NCBI GenBank assembly: GCA_016936235.1
Contig: JAFGPK010000113.1
Coordinates: 1-34,444 of the forward strand
DNA: 34,444 nucleotides
Direction of reading: 5' to 3'
Source of the DNA: Candidatus Fermentibacteraceae bacterium
GTDB taxonomy: Bacteria; Fermentibacterota; Fermentibacteria; Fermentibacterales; JCC-6
Shown piece by piece: positions 9,274-17,059 of this stretch. The stretch's first letter is position 1. Every line of letters begins with the position of its first letter. The translations under genes and the position numbers were made by a program. The notes beneath the pieces are model-generated. The model was not told where the DNA came from. It ran no database searches and was given only the letters and a program-made list of their open reading frames with translations.

Positions 9274-9303
9274 AAAAAGCGGCTGCCCATGGCAGGCAGC
9301 CGC
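9273..9303 (-). terminator. Two-way intrinsic terminator between asd and the zinc-ribbon gene
   Basis: Arms 9279-9287 (GCGGCTGCC) and 9295-9303 pair perfectly over 9 bp with a 7-base loop. On the minus strand the hairpin is followed by six T residues (9273-9278 as A on the plus strand), so it is a good terminator for the minus-strand gene ending at 9327. On the plus strand there is no T-run, but it may also stop asd transcripts. Confidence 0.8.
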
Positions 9304-9326
9304 CCTTCAGAGTTCTCATGCCCGTA

Positions 9327-10064
9327 TCAGATGTCGACATCCATGTCGTCGAAATCGAACTCATCGTCAAGGTCCTGACTGAGGTCCTCAAGCTCGGCGT
9401 TGCACTCTTCGCACACCACGAGATGCGGAGGATTGACATGACCGCACTTGGGGCATTTGTTATCCTCCGAATCCTCTGAGACATCCTCGAGATCCATATC
9501 CAGATCCTCGACCTGGGCCGCGGTCTCCTCTTCAATGAGTTCAGCCTCGTCAATGTCGATTACTTCGGCCGGCCCGGCATCAGGCCTGGCTGAAACGGAA
9601 TCGTCCATCCCCGGAACCCCGGCGGATGTTGCGTGGTCTACATCGCTCAGGACGCCGTTGAGATCACTCAGCTCCTTGCGGAGCTTGTCCAGCTCGCTGG
9701 AGGTCTTGTCACGGTCTCCTTCGGCCTGGTTGAGCTCGTTCTTGAAATCGTCGTTGTCATGGTTGAATTCACCAAGTTTCGCCCTTATCTGAAGCTCGTC
9801 CACCTGATCGGACTGCTGGGTGAAGATCTTCTCCCTCTGTTCTATCTGCGACGCCAGCTCCTTGGCCTTGGTTTCAAGAGAGCCCCGCTGTTCGTTGATC
9901 TTCTCAAGCACCGACTGGAGCTTGGTACTGTAGTCCTCGCGGATCTTCCGGTAAACCCTGGCGTTAGTATCCGGTTTCATGTTCTCGAGATTGTTCAACC
10001 GGCCGACCAATTCTTCCCTGCGGTCAAGCAGGTCAAGAATCTTCTTTTCGAGTACCTCTGCCAT
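9327..10064 (-). CDS. Coiled-coil protein with C-terminal zinc ribbon and acidic tail
   Basis: 245 residues. Residues 1-140 are heptad-rich, charged helix (VLEKKILDLLDRREELVGRL and later ELDKLRKELSDL), predicting a long coiled coil. Residues 145-202 are a low-complexity, strongly acidic linker. A four-cysteine zinc ribbon follows, CPKCGHVNPPHLVVCEECN, with Cys204, 207, 218 and 221. The last 20 residues are almost all Asp/Glu/Phe. The overall layout resembles COG1579-type Zn-ribbon proteins (predicted nucleic-acid binding), but the ribbon looks more like the generic zinc-ribbon (DZR) type, so I do not assign it there. The start has a strong AGGAGGAGAGC ribosome binding site. It appears to be monocistronic, with a terminator just downstream. 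Function unknown. Confidence 0.82.
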   Translation of the reverse strand: MAEVLEKKILDLLDRREELVGRLNNLENMKPDTNARVYRKIREDYSTKLQSVLEKINEQRGSLETKAKELASQIEQREKIFTQQSDQVDELQIRAKLGEFNHDNDDFKNELNQAEGDRDKTSSELDKLRKELSDLNGVLSDVDHATSAGVPGMDDSVSARPDAGPAEVIDIDEAELIEEETAAQVEDLDMDLEDVSEDSEDNKCPKCGHVNPPHLVVCEECNAELEDLSQDLDDEFDFDDMDVDI

Positions 10065-10129
10065 GCTCTCCTCCTAGGCTTTGATTAGCTGTAGGTTGAA
10101 ATCGGTCTATATGCAAGCTCAATTGTCAT

Positions 10130-11128
10130 CTATTGAGACCCTCTTGTCAAGGTGAAGATCAGATCGGCAAATACCACCATGCTGTCCCCACCTGTTTTTA
10201 TCGAGTGATCCGCTTCGGCAAAAGCTTCCGCAGCGGTAACCGCGCAGTCCAGGGGGTAAGTCCCGGCGTATCTCACGAGTTTGTCAAGCAGCGGGTATCT
10301 GGCGCCCGTTGCCGCCGTGACTTCCCTGCTGCCTCCTCCCCTGCGGACAACCTCCGCCGCCGCCACCACATTCTGCCACTGGCCGTAGAGATACGCGATG
10401 ATGGCCACAGGTTCCTCCCCCATGTTCATGAGACCCGCAGCGGAGTCCAGGGCTTCCCCTCTCCTTCCGCTGAAGATCAAGTCCCCCAGGTGGAACACAT
10501 CCACATTTCCCTTGCCCCACAGGACTTCCCTTACACCTTCCCCGTCGACTACGGCTCCCGACCCGTGGTAGAGGGCCAGGCTGGTCACGGCTCCGGCGAG
10601 TCTCCGGAGGTTCCTTCCCGCGTACTGGGAAAGGAGACCCGCCGCGTCCCTCTTCAGGACTATGTTCTCCTCAGAGGCGAGCCTGGAAGTCCACAGTGAC
10701 ATGTCCCTTTCGAATGGCTCGTAGCATATGTACATGGGAACGAGCTTCTCGAGTTTCCGCAGGACCGCCGATTGCCTTGGTACGGAAACTGAAGTGAGAA
10801 AGACCGCCGAGTCCAGGATACCGTCTTCGACGGCTTCCAGAAGCTCTGACATGGACTGCTTTCCGAGACGGTGAGCCTCCGAGATGATCACCAGCTGACC
10901 GCTGGCGAAGAGCGGGCTTTCCATCAGGAGCCTCTTCAGGTCCCCGCCTGCCAGCTCTCCCGCATAAAGACGCAGCACATCGTAACCCAGCTCACTCCTG
11001 AACCTGTCGGTCACTGATTTCTGAAGCCGTTTCGCCTGGTACAGGTCCGGCCCTGCGGCCGCCAGGACCGCGCCGCTCCCGGCGGAAGCCGCAAGACGTT
11101 CCATTTCATCGTATTTGCCTATCTTCAT
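10130..11128 (-). CDS. holA: DNA polymerase III subunit delta
   Basis: The delta subunit of the clamp loader opens the sliding clamp. The 332-residue length and fold markers fit HolA: an N-terminal AAA+-like domain without a functional P-loop (AAAGPDLYQAKRLQKSV), the LMESPLFASGQLVIISEAHR segment that corresponds to the clamp-contacting beta-strand region, then NLRRLAGAVTSLALY and DVFHLGDLIFSGRRGEALD. The collar domain follows, ending in AFAEADHSIKTGG, equivalent to the conserved E..iK.g. motif. The start is ATG at 11128. The gene is divergent from the SurA/PpiD-like gene with 93 bases between them. Identification by pattern is good, although the family is sequence-divergent. Confidence 0.9.
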   Translation of the reverse strand: MKIGKYDEMERLAASAGSGAVLAAAGPDLYQAKRLQKSVTDRFRSELGYDVLRLYAGELAGGDLKRLLMESPLFASGQLVIISEAHRLGKQSMSELLEAVEDGILDSAVFLTSVSVPRQSAVLRKLEKLVPMYICYEPFERDMSLWTSRLASEENIVLKRDAAGLLSQYAGRNLRRLAGAVTSLALYHGSGAVVDGEGVREVLWGKGNVDVFHLGDLIFSGRRGEALDSAAGLMNMGEEPVAIIAYLYGQWQNVVAAAEVVRRGGGSREVTAATGARYPLLDKLVRYAGTYPLDCAVTAAEAFAEADHSIKTGGDSMVVFADLIFTLTRGSQ

Positions 11129-11173
11129 CCTCGGTTCCCCGCCAAACCTGCAGACCTTGCATAATTCCTTGAA

Positions 11174-11201
11174 GGTGAGTATTTTTGCCTCTTCAAATTT
11201 A
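11174..11201. promoter_or_regulatory. Inverted repeat in the holA / ppiD-like divergent region
   Basis: TTGAAG and CTTCAA arms separated by 16 A/T-rich bases lie in the 93-base divergent region. It could be an operator or part of overlapping promoters. No convincing paired -35/-10 boxes were found on either strand. Confidence 0.25.
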
Positions 11202-11221
11202 ATCCAATTCGGGGGAAAACT

Positions 11222-13096
11222 ATGTTAACCTGGCTAAGAGACAACGCTAAGATATTCCTGATCGCGACAATTGTCATATTCGTGGCCCTGATCTTCCTGA
11301 GATGGGGGATGGGAGAGGACGACGTACAGCCCCGCAATCCCTACCAGAGACCGGTGGCCACCGTTGACGGCAAGAGGATAATGCCCGACCAGTACCAGCA
11401 GGCTCTGCAGTCCATGAGCCAGAGATACCGGAATGTCCTGGAAAGCAGCAACAACCCGGATCCGGAAGCCATGATGATGCTGATGGGTCAGAGGCTGTCC
11501 GAGGAAGCGTTCAGGGGTCTTATAGACGCCGAGCTTCAGGGAATCTATCTCAGAAGGCAGAACTGGGACCAGTTCACGGTGCCGCAGGCCGAGGAACTGC
11601 TTGTGGCGCAGATCGGTATGCAGGACCTGGGTGACATGACCGCCAGGGAATACCTTGAAATGATCCGGTCCGAGCAGCCGGGCGCATATCAGCAGTACCT
11701 GTATCAGACCTACATCAGCGGCAATTCCATGCTCTTCCCGATGGCGGCGGGGATGGTCAGCATGGCCAGTCTGGACGAGGTCCGCTATATGGAAATGGAA
11801 ACCCAGGCTCAGATAACCGCAAGATACATGACGGTCGACTCCACCCCCCCGATGCCCGACGAGGAATACCTGAGGGAATTCTACGATTCCCGGGGCGATT
11901 ACTTCATCAGACCCGCCGGATCGCTCCTTCGTTACATCATAGTGCAGGTGCCCCCCGTGGACCAGGACATGCAGTTCGCCCTTGAACGGCTCGATTCGCT
12001 CACATTCGCCTCTCCCGGGGTCCCCGTCGCTTCGAACAGGGCTCAGCTGGCCTCCTTTTTCGGGGATACACTGGACCTGCAGCCCGGTCAGAGGACAGAG
12101 CCTTTCCTGGGAATGTATTCCGGCAACTCATCCATCAGCAGCTTCCATGTACTGATGCTTGATTCGATCCGCCGGTACGATGACACCCTGAATGCCGGCG
12201 GGGATTCCTTCATGCTCGATACGCTGTTCCTTCGAAGCTGGGAAGTGCCGGTTTTCCCCGGCTACAACACCATAAGGAACCTAATGTGGGACCTCGAGTC
12301 GGAAATGGAGACCATGCTAGCGGAGAACATACCCGACATGCCTGATACCATGATCATCCTCGACTTCGGAGAGATGCTGGTCAATGAGGACACTCCCCTG
12401 AGCGTGAACGTGCCGGAGGAGATGGTTGTCTTCGCCGGTGACACTCTCTGGAACGATCCCATGGGTCCGGTGTTCTACAGTCCTTCCTACCGCGGAGGCT
12501 ATCCCGCATTCACTGCGGTCAGGAGGCTCACGTACTACTCACCTGACACCCTTGACTACACCGAGGCCCTGAACTCCGGAATGCTCATGGAAACCGCCGT
12601 CTACCACCTGAGAAGGGAAGCAGCAATGGAAAAGGCCGGGGAGTTGCTGGAACTCACCGGCGAGACCGGCATGAACCTCGCGGCCGTTGCGGAGGCGGAA
12701 TCCCTCCATGTCTGGACGACAGAGCCCTTCACCGCGGCGGAGATAAAGTCGAACGCCCAGACCGACCCTGACGCCGCCGGCGGGATACTCTTCTCCGAGG
12801 ATTTCGCCATGGCATCCATAACGGCTCCCGAGTTCCAGGTAATAGGACCCTTCGCCACCGGCCCGGTCTGCGTCCTGGCCGAGATCCTGTCCAGGCAGGC
12901 GCCCGTGGAGAACCAGAGCATACAGGCCATAGCCTATATCTCCACCGAGTACGGGCATCAGCAGCTGGCTTCGGCTCATATTCTGGAGAGCCTGAGGGAA
13001 ACGGTGGAGGTCAGGGACCTTCGTGAGGAGTGGACCCAGTACCTCGAGAGCGTGGAGGACTCGCTGCGTGCGGAGCAGGAACAGCTGGAGGAATAG
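11222..13096 (+). CDS. SurA/PpiD-like membrane-anchored periplasmic chaperone (peptidyl-prolyl isomerase family)
   Basis: 624 residues. A short cytoplasmic N-terminus is followed by one transmembrane helix at about 10-29 (KIFLIATIVIFVALIFLRWG). Then comes a SurA-N-type segment that starts PVATVDGKRIMPDQYQQAL, the hallmark opening of PpiD/SurA proteins, with methionine-rich helices. The region from about 235 to 470, where a parvulin PPIase domain would sit, has weak or no parvulin motifs that I can see; it begins LRYIIVQVPP and includes the short stretch FSEDFAMASI later on. It is likely to help outer-membrane or secreted proteins fold, by analogy with PpiD. The ATG is preceded by GGGGGAAAACT. 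It stands alone and converges on the ABC permease gene. Family assignment is probable; isomerase activity is doubtful. Confidence 0.78.
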   Translation: MLTWLRDNAKIFLIATIVIFVALIFLRWGMGEDDVQPRNPYQRPVATVDGKRIMPDQYQQALQSMSQRYRNVLESSNNPDPEAMMMLMGQRLSEEAFRGLIDAELQGIYLRRQNWDQFTVPQAEELLVAQIGMQDLGDMTAREYLEMIRSEQPGAYQQYLYQTYISGNSMLFPMAAGMVSMASLDEVRYMEMETQAQITARYMTVDSTPPMPDEEYLREFYDSRGDYFIRPAGSLLRYIIVQVPPVDQDMQFALERLDSLTFASPGVPVASNRAQLASFFGDTLDLQPGQRTEPFLGMYSGNSSISSFHVLMLDSIRRYDDTLNAGGDSFMLDTLFLRSWEVPVFPGYNTIRNLMWDLESEMETMLAENIPDMPDTMIILDFGEMLVNEDTPLSVNVPEEMVVFAGDTLWNDPMGPVFYSPSYRGGYPAFTAVRRLTYYSPDTLDYTEALNSGMLMETAVYHLRREAAMEKAGELLELTGETGMNLAAVAEAESLHVWTTEPFTAAEIKSNAQTDPDAAGGILFSEDFAMASITAPEFQVIGPFATGPVCVLAEILSRQAPVENQSIQAIAYISTEYGHQQLASAHILESLRETVEVRDLREEWTQYLESVEDSLRAEQEQLEE

Positions 13097-13097
13097 C

Positions 13098-13132
13098 AGG
13101 TCCGGCTAGCCGCCGGTCCTTCTGCCGGACCT
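13098..13132. other. Hairpin at the convergent ppiD-like / ABC permease junction
   Basis: Perfect 9-bp arms AGGTCCGGC (13098-13106) and GCCGGACCT (13124-13132) around a 17-base loop, partly inside the 3' end of the permease gene. There is no T-run on either side, so it is not a clear intrinsic terminator, but it is the only structure between two convergent genes. Confidence 0.4.
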
Positions 13133-14077
13133 CAGCAGCAGCGCCAGGAAGAATGGCCCTCCGGTAAGGGAACTGACTATGCCGATGGGAAGCTCGGCTG
13201 GACTGATGAGCAGCCTGGAGACTGAATCTGCAAGCACCAGCAGCAGCATTCCACCCATGGCTGAGGCCGGGACCAGGTACCTGTAGTCCGATCCGGTGAA
13301 TTTCCTCATTATGTGCGGAACCATGAGACCCACGAAACCGATGGGTCCCGCGACACCCACCGTGGATCCGGCAAGCAGCGCCGCCGATGCAAGAAGCAGG
13401 TTTCTTTCCCTTCCTACAGCTACTCCCCTTGCGAAGGCGATGTCATCACCCTGGGCTATCTGGTTCATCACTCCAGTTCTGAACATCACCATGACCAGTC
13501 CTGCAGCGACGGCAGGGAGAAGGAACAGGGGCTTGCTCCACCCTATCACCGCCAGGTCCCCCATCATCCATCTCACTATCTCCAGTATCCTGGAGGCGTC
13601 GCTGAAGTACTCGAACAGGAGCAGCACCGAAGCCCCTACAAGGTTCATGGTAACACCGGCCAGGATCAGGGTCGAGCCATACTCGCTCCTACCCCCCCTG
13701 CTGGCAAGGACGTACACGAGCACCACCGCCAGGAGGGCTCCTGCGGTGCCGGCTGCCACCAGGCCCATCACCGGCATCATAATTCCCGATACTATCACCG
13801 AACCGGCCACCACTCCTGCACCTGCAGAAATACCAAGAGTATAGGGAGTCGCGAGATCGTTCCTGAGTATCGACTGAAGAACACAGCCTGAGACCGAGAG
13901 AGCCGCCCCGGTCAGCAACGCAAGGACCAGCCTCGGAAATCTCAGTCCTGTCACAACCCATGATGGGGGGTCCGTCATCGGGCCCACTTCCAGGGAGACC
14001 GCGGAAGCGACCAGGATACAGATGCCCAGGAGTACCCAGAACACAGGGGAAGGCCGTTTCACCTTGACCGTTCTCAC
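13106..14077 (-). CDS. FecCD/BtuC-family ABC transporter permease
   Basis: Inner-membrane permease of a type II ABC importer for cobalamin, iron-siderophore or haem. With the proposed start it has 323 residues and about ten transmembrane helices. Family motifs are present: GLRFPRLVLALLTGAALSVSG near the N-terminus, NDLATPYTLGISAGAG, and GPIGFVGLMVPHIMRKFTG before the last helices. I prefer GTG at 14077 because a GGGAG sits just upstream and the codon overlaps the ATPase stop as GTGA. The ATG at 14104 would add nine residues but has no ribosome binding site. It is the last gene of a three-gene importer. Substrate cannot be told from sequence. Confidence 0.93.
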   Translation of the reverse strand: MRTVKVKRPSPVFWVLLGICILVASAVSLEVGPMTDPPSWVVTGLRFPRLVLALLTGAALSVSGCVLQSILRNDLATPYTLGISAGAGVVAGSVIVSGIMMPVMGLVAAGTAGALLAVVLVYVLASRGGRSEYGSTLILAGVTMNLVGASVLLLFEYFSDASRILEIVRWMMGDLAVIGWSKPLFLLPAVAAGLVMVMFRTGVMNQIAQGDDIAFARGVAVGRERNLLLASAALLAGSTVGVAGPIGFVGLMVPHIMRKFTGSDYRYLVPASAMGGMLLLVLADSVSRLLISPAELPIGIVSSLTGGPFFLALLLRSGRRTGG

Positions 14078-14853
14078 CGGCTCACTCCCGGCACGACTAC
14101 CCATGAATCCGTGATGCCGTCATGGGATACATGAAGATCGACCTGGAATGCTTTTGAAAGGATCACTGTGTTGAAGACCTCCTTCGGAGAGCCGAAGGCC
14201 TCCGCCCTGCCCCCGGAGAGGACCATTACGGAATCGAGGTACCTTCCTGCCATCGCCACCTCATGAGTGCTTACCAGTACTGCTATACCGCTGCCTGACA
14301 GCTTCTTCAGAAGAAGCCACATGTTCAGCTGATGCCTGAAGTCGAGGGAGGACCCCGGTTCGTCCAGGAGCAGGAGCCTTGGTTCCTGGGCCAGGGCGGA
14401 CGCCAGCATGACAAGCCTCTTCTCGCCACCGGAGAGGTTGGCGAAGACCCTGCCGCGAAGTTCCCATGTATCGGTCTCCTCCATGCACTTCCTGGCCGTC
14501 TCCAGGTCCTCGGTCGAATCCATTGACCAGCCGCTCCTGTAAGGATGCCGGCCGAGAAGGACGGTCTCGAACACAGTCAGGTGTGAATTGGGGTTGAAGT
14601 TCTGGGGAAGATAGGATACCAGCCGGGCGGTCTGGTTGCGGGTAAGACCGGAGAAGCTGCTGCCGCAGATGCTCACGCTGCCGCGAACCTCCACACCCAG
14701 TCGGATCACGCTTCGCAGAAGTGTGCTCTTGCCGGAGCCGTTCGGACCGATCAACCCGCATATCTCGCCCGGCATCACGGACAGGCGGATATCCTCAAGA
14801 ACCTTCTGGTCGCCGTAACCGGCGCTGACACCCTCCATTGTCAGAGCAGGCAA
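14074..14853 (-). CDS. ABC transporter ATP-binding protein (FecE/BtuD type)
   Basis: The ATPase partner of the permease downstream. Walker A is GLIGPNGSGKSTLLRSV, the Q-loop is SYLPQNFNP, the signature is LSGGEKRLV, Walker B is LLLLDEPGSSLD and the H-loop is VSTHEVAMA. All the catalytic residues are present in 259 residues. The first in-frame start is TTG at 14853, 13 bases inside the binding-protein gene, with GAGGAG upstream; ATG at 14838 is the alternative. The FecE/BtuD assignment rests on the order binding protein, ATPase, FecCD permease and on the family spacing. It is expected to energise import of a cobalamin- or siderophore-like compound. Confidence 0.94.
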   Translation of the reverse strand: MPALTMEGVSAGYGDQKVLEDIRLSVMPGEICGLIGPNGSGKSTLLRSVIRLGVEVRGSVSICGSSFSGLTRNQTARLVSYLPQNFNPNSHLTVFETVLLGRHPYRSGWSMDSTEDLETARKCMEETDTWELRGRVFANLSGGEKRLVMLASALAQEPRLLLLDEPGSSLDFRHQLNMWLLLKKLSGSGIAVLVSTHEVAMAGRYLDSVMVLSGGRAEAFGSPKEVFNTVILSKAFQVDLHVSHDGITDSWVVVPGVSR

Positions 14854-15668
14854 GAACAGATCTCCTCGGCAATGACCCCGAGCCTGCCGCCGGGTATCAT
14901 CATGCAGGGATGGAAAAGACAGTGAACCCTGTTCCCGCCGAATCCGAGCCTTCCCCAGAAGAGATCCTCGGATCCTGATATCTCCGCTGTATCGGTCCTT
15001 CCCGGGAAAAGGCAGATGACGTGGTCGGGGTCGAGGCTCACCGCTCCCTCGGCGGAGATCATGGGCCAGCTGCCGGTGCCGGGGGAGCAGATGCGGCAGC
15101 CCAGCCTGTCAAGGATATCGGAGAAGAAAGTACTCTCACCGGCAACGGTCATGCTGGAAGCTCCTGTCTCATGGTATACTACAACCATGACCTCCAGGGG
15201 CGCCACCGGGACAAGCACGAGGGCAAGAGAGTCAAGGGTCCTCTCCAGACCGACCCTGAACTCCGCGGCGCCGGCACCGTATCTTGCGTCCAGGGAATCC
15301 AGGGCTTCGAAGACACCTCCCAGCGAATCGAAATTGTAGGTGTAGCAGGGTATTCCCAGATCATCCGCGAACTCCCTTATCACGGCGCTTCCACCGGAGA
15401 TGTGAATGGAGGTGGGCGACAGGGACGCTATCCTCTCGATGGAAGGATCTATGTAACCGCCGACTTTCGGGATATCTTCGGTTTGCGGCGGCCACTGTGA
15501 GTACCTGTCAATTCCGACGACCCTGTCGCCGAGGCCGCAGGTGAACATCAGCTCCACCAGGGATGGTCCCAGGACCACGAACCTGTCGTCCTTCGGGGCA
15601 GTCGTTTCGGGCCCCCGGGCACAACCGGCAAGGAAGATCATCAGAAGGAGGGCGGAACGGGATCTCAT
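14841..15668 (-). CDS. Periplasmic substrate-binding lipoprotein of cobalamin/siderophore ABC importer
   Basis: 275 residues, starting at ATG 15668. It has a lipoprotein signal (MRSRSALLLMIFLAGC, lipobox LAGC) and then a PeripBP_2/BtuF-type fold: FVVLGPSLVELMFTCGLGDRVVGIDRYSQWP, shortened here to its motif LVELMFTCGLGDRVVG, then VGGYIDPSIERIASLSP. This is typical of the cobalamin/iron-chelate binding family. The ATG overlaps the TGA of the sigma factor gene (ATGA) and AGGTGG precedes it; an upstream in-frame extension to 15794 is possible but would lie inside the sigma gene and lacks a signal peptide. BtuF-like is the best guess because no siderophore genes are near, but the substrate is not proven. 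Confidence 0.88.
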   Translation of the reverse strand: MRSRSALLLMIFLAGCARGPETTAPKDDRFVVLGPSLVELMFTCGLGDRVVGIDRYSQWPPQTEDIPKVGGYIDPSIERIASLSPTSIHISGGSAVIREFADDLGIPCYTYNFDSLGGVFEALDSLDARYGAGAAEFRVGLERTLDSLALVLVPVAPLEVMVVVYHETGASSMTVAGESTFFSDILDRLGCRICSPGTGSWPMISAEGAVSLDPDHVICLFPGRTDTAEISGSEDLFWGRLGFGGNRVHCLFHPCMMIPGGRLGVIAEEICSCLL

Positions 15669-17050
15669 TCGCCACCTGATTCCAGCGTGGACAGGAGGCC
15701 GTGGTTCCTCAGTTTCGCCAGGGCCGTGCTCTCGATCTGTCTCACACGCTCTCTGCTCACACCGAAGATCCTTCCCAGCTGCGCCAGGGTGCATGGTTCA
15801 TCGTCCATCAGGCCGAATCGAAGTGTGATTATGGTCTTTTCCCTGTCCGAAAGCGACGTGAGGGCGGTCTCGATCCTCTCCCTGATGTCGGAGCTGAGAG
15901 CCCTCAAATCCGGCGGCTGAAGACGGCTCTCGAGGAAATCGGCTATCGTGGCGTCATTCTCGCTGTCCGTATGGTCCAGCGAGAGAGGCTGGGCGGTGGA
16001 GAGGCACACGTCCTCCAGCTCCCGCCTGTCCCTGCCCATGAAATCAGCCAGTTCCTCCAGTGTCGGCCCGTGTCCGTGCTCCAGAGCGAACTCGTCCATT
16101 GCCCTTCTGATGGAGGAATCCTCGTAGTGAAGCCTTACCGGCAGCCTCACCAGCCTGCCGTGGCGGATCAGGGCCTTCATTATGAACTGCCTGATCCACC
16201 AGACTGCAAAGGTGGACAGCTTGCATCCCCTTGAGACGTCAAAGCGTCTGACCGCCTCCATCAATCCCTGGCAGCCCTCCTGTACTAGGTCCATCTCCTC
16301 CATGGCGTCGCAGGGGTGGAACCTCCTTACCCTAGAGATCACAAGGCACAGATTGGCCTCCACGAACCTCTCGATGATCTCGCGGATCCTGTCCACCGCC
16401 TCTGCGAATCGCTTTCCGGCATCCGAATATTTGAGGAGACCGATCCCCGTGCGCACCTCCAGCAGATCGAGGCTGTTCTGCAGAGAACAGATAGCGGGAT
16501 GGAGTCTCCAGGCCTTCCGGCCCGTCTCCGACTGATCCTTCTCCAGCAGATCGTAATCAGTGGCAAGGAGTTCCAGGCTCCCTATCCTGTTTCCGAGGAG
16601 GTCCATGATCCTGCTTCTTCGGAGGAGCAGTTCCCTGTACTCAGCTATTCCCGAGAAGACCTCCCTGCCGAGATCCTCCACGGCGTGCCAGAGGGGATGA
16701 AGCCGTCTTATCGCTTCCCGTTTGAGATAGGGACCCTTCATCCCATCGATTATCCTTCTCAGTTCTCCCCGGCGGTCCTGGGGTATGTATCCATCGGACA
16801 GGGTCCAGTGCGATCCGTCTATGGCGCTTTCGCAGCAACGCTGACCGGCAGCCAGCTTCTCCAGAGGTCCGATGAACATCCCGCGGCCAAGGGGAACGGA
16901 AAGGATCGACTCGAGCATGGCCAGCCTGTTCTTCTCCTGGTTCTCCAGAAGTGAAGCCTCCTCATCGGGTGACATCGGAACCACGACATCCAGCTCCCTG
17001 AAGAAGATGGTGCTGGATGAACAGTCCCTGAAAGACCCCTGACCGGAAAT
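15665..17050 (-). CDS. rpoD: Primary-type sigma-70 factor (RpoD/SigA-like), non-canonical start
   Basis: Directs RNA polymerase to -10/-35 promoters. Region 2 is LVQEGCQGLMEAVRRFD and then STFAVWWIRQFIMKAL; region 3 includes GPTLEELADFMGRD; region 4.2 is LAQLGRIFGVSRERVRQIE. Between regions 1.2 and 2.1 lies a non-conserved insertion of roughly 170 residues, as in RpoD; region 1.1 is missing. Region 1.2 reads STIFFRELDVVVPMSPDEE, matching the family's VRMYLREIG..PLLT.EEE. This segment begins upstream of the first canonical start (GTG 16984). Upstream of that the frame has no ATG, GTG or TTG, back to the in-frame dnaG stop at 17060-17062. ATT at 17050, four bases after a run of six G, is the most credible start (461 residues). 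From GTG the protein would be 439 residues and lose half of region 1.2. Gene order dnaG-sigma is the classical macromolecular-synthesis operon. Confidence 0.9.
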   Translation of the reverse strand: MSGQGSFRDCSSSTIFFRELDVVVPMSPDEEASLLENQEKNRLAMLESILSVPLGRGMFIGPLEKLAAGQRCCESAIDGSHWTLSDGYIPQDRRGELRRIIDGMKGPYLKREAIRRLHPLWHAVEDLGREVFSGIAEYRELLLRRSRIMDLLGNRIGSLELLATDYDLLEKDQSETGRKAWRLHPAICSLQNSLDLLEVRTGIGLLKYSDAGKRFAEAVDRIREIIERFVEANLCLVISRVRRFHPCDAMEEMDLVQEGCQGLMEAVRRFDVSRGCKLSTFAVWWIRQFIMKALIRHGRLVRLPVRLHYEDSSIRRAMDEFALEHGHGPTLEELADFMGRDRRELEDVCLSTAQPLSLDHTDSENDATIADFLESRLQPPDLRALSSDIRERIETALTSLSDREKTIITLRFGLMDDEPCTLAQLGRIFGVSRERVRQIESTALAKLRNHGLLSTLESGGE

Positions 17051-17059
17051 GGCGCCCCC

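Noticed and set aside
10065-10129. Promoter for the zinc-ribbon gene
   Set aside because: TATAGA is seen on the minus strand but no -35 at proper distance, so not called.
13098-13132. Intrinsic terminator between the convergent genes
   Set aside because: The hairpin is perfect but has a 17-base loop and no T-run on either strand, so it is listed only as a hairpin.
15669-15794. Cobalamin riboswitch or longer start upstream of the binding protein
   Set aside because: The region lies inside the sigma factor gene, leaving no room for a leader; the lipoprotein signal begins at 15668.
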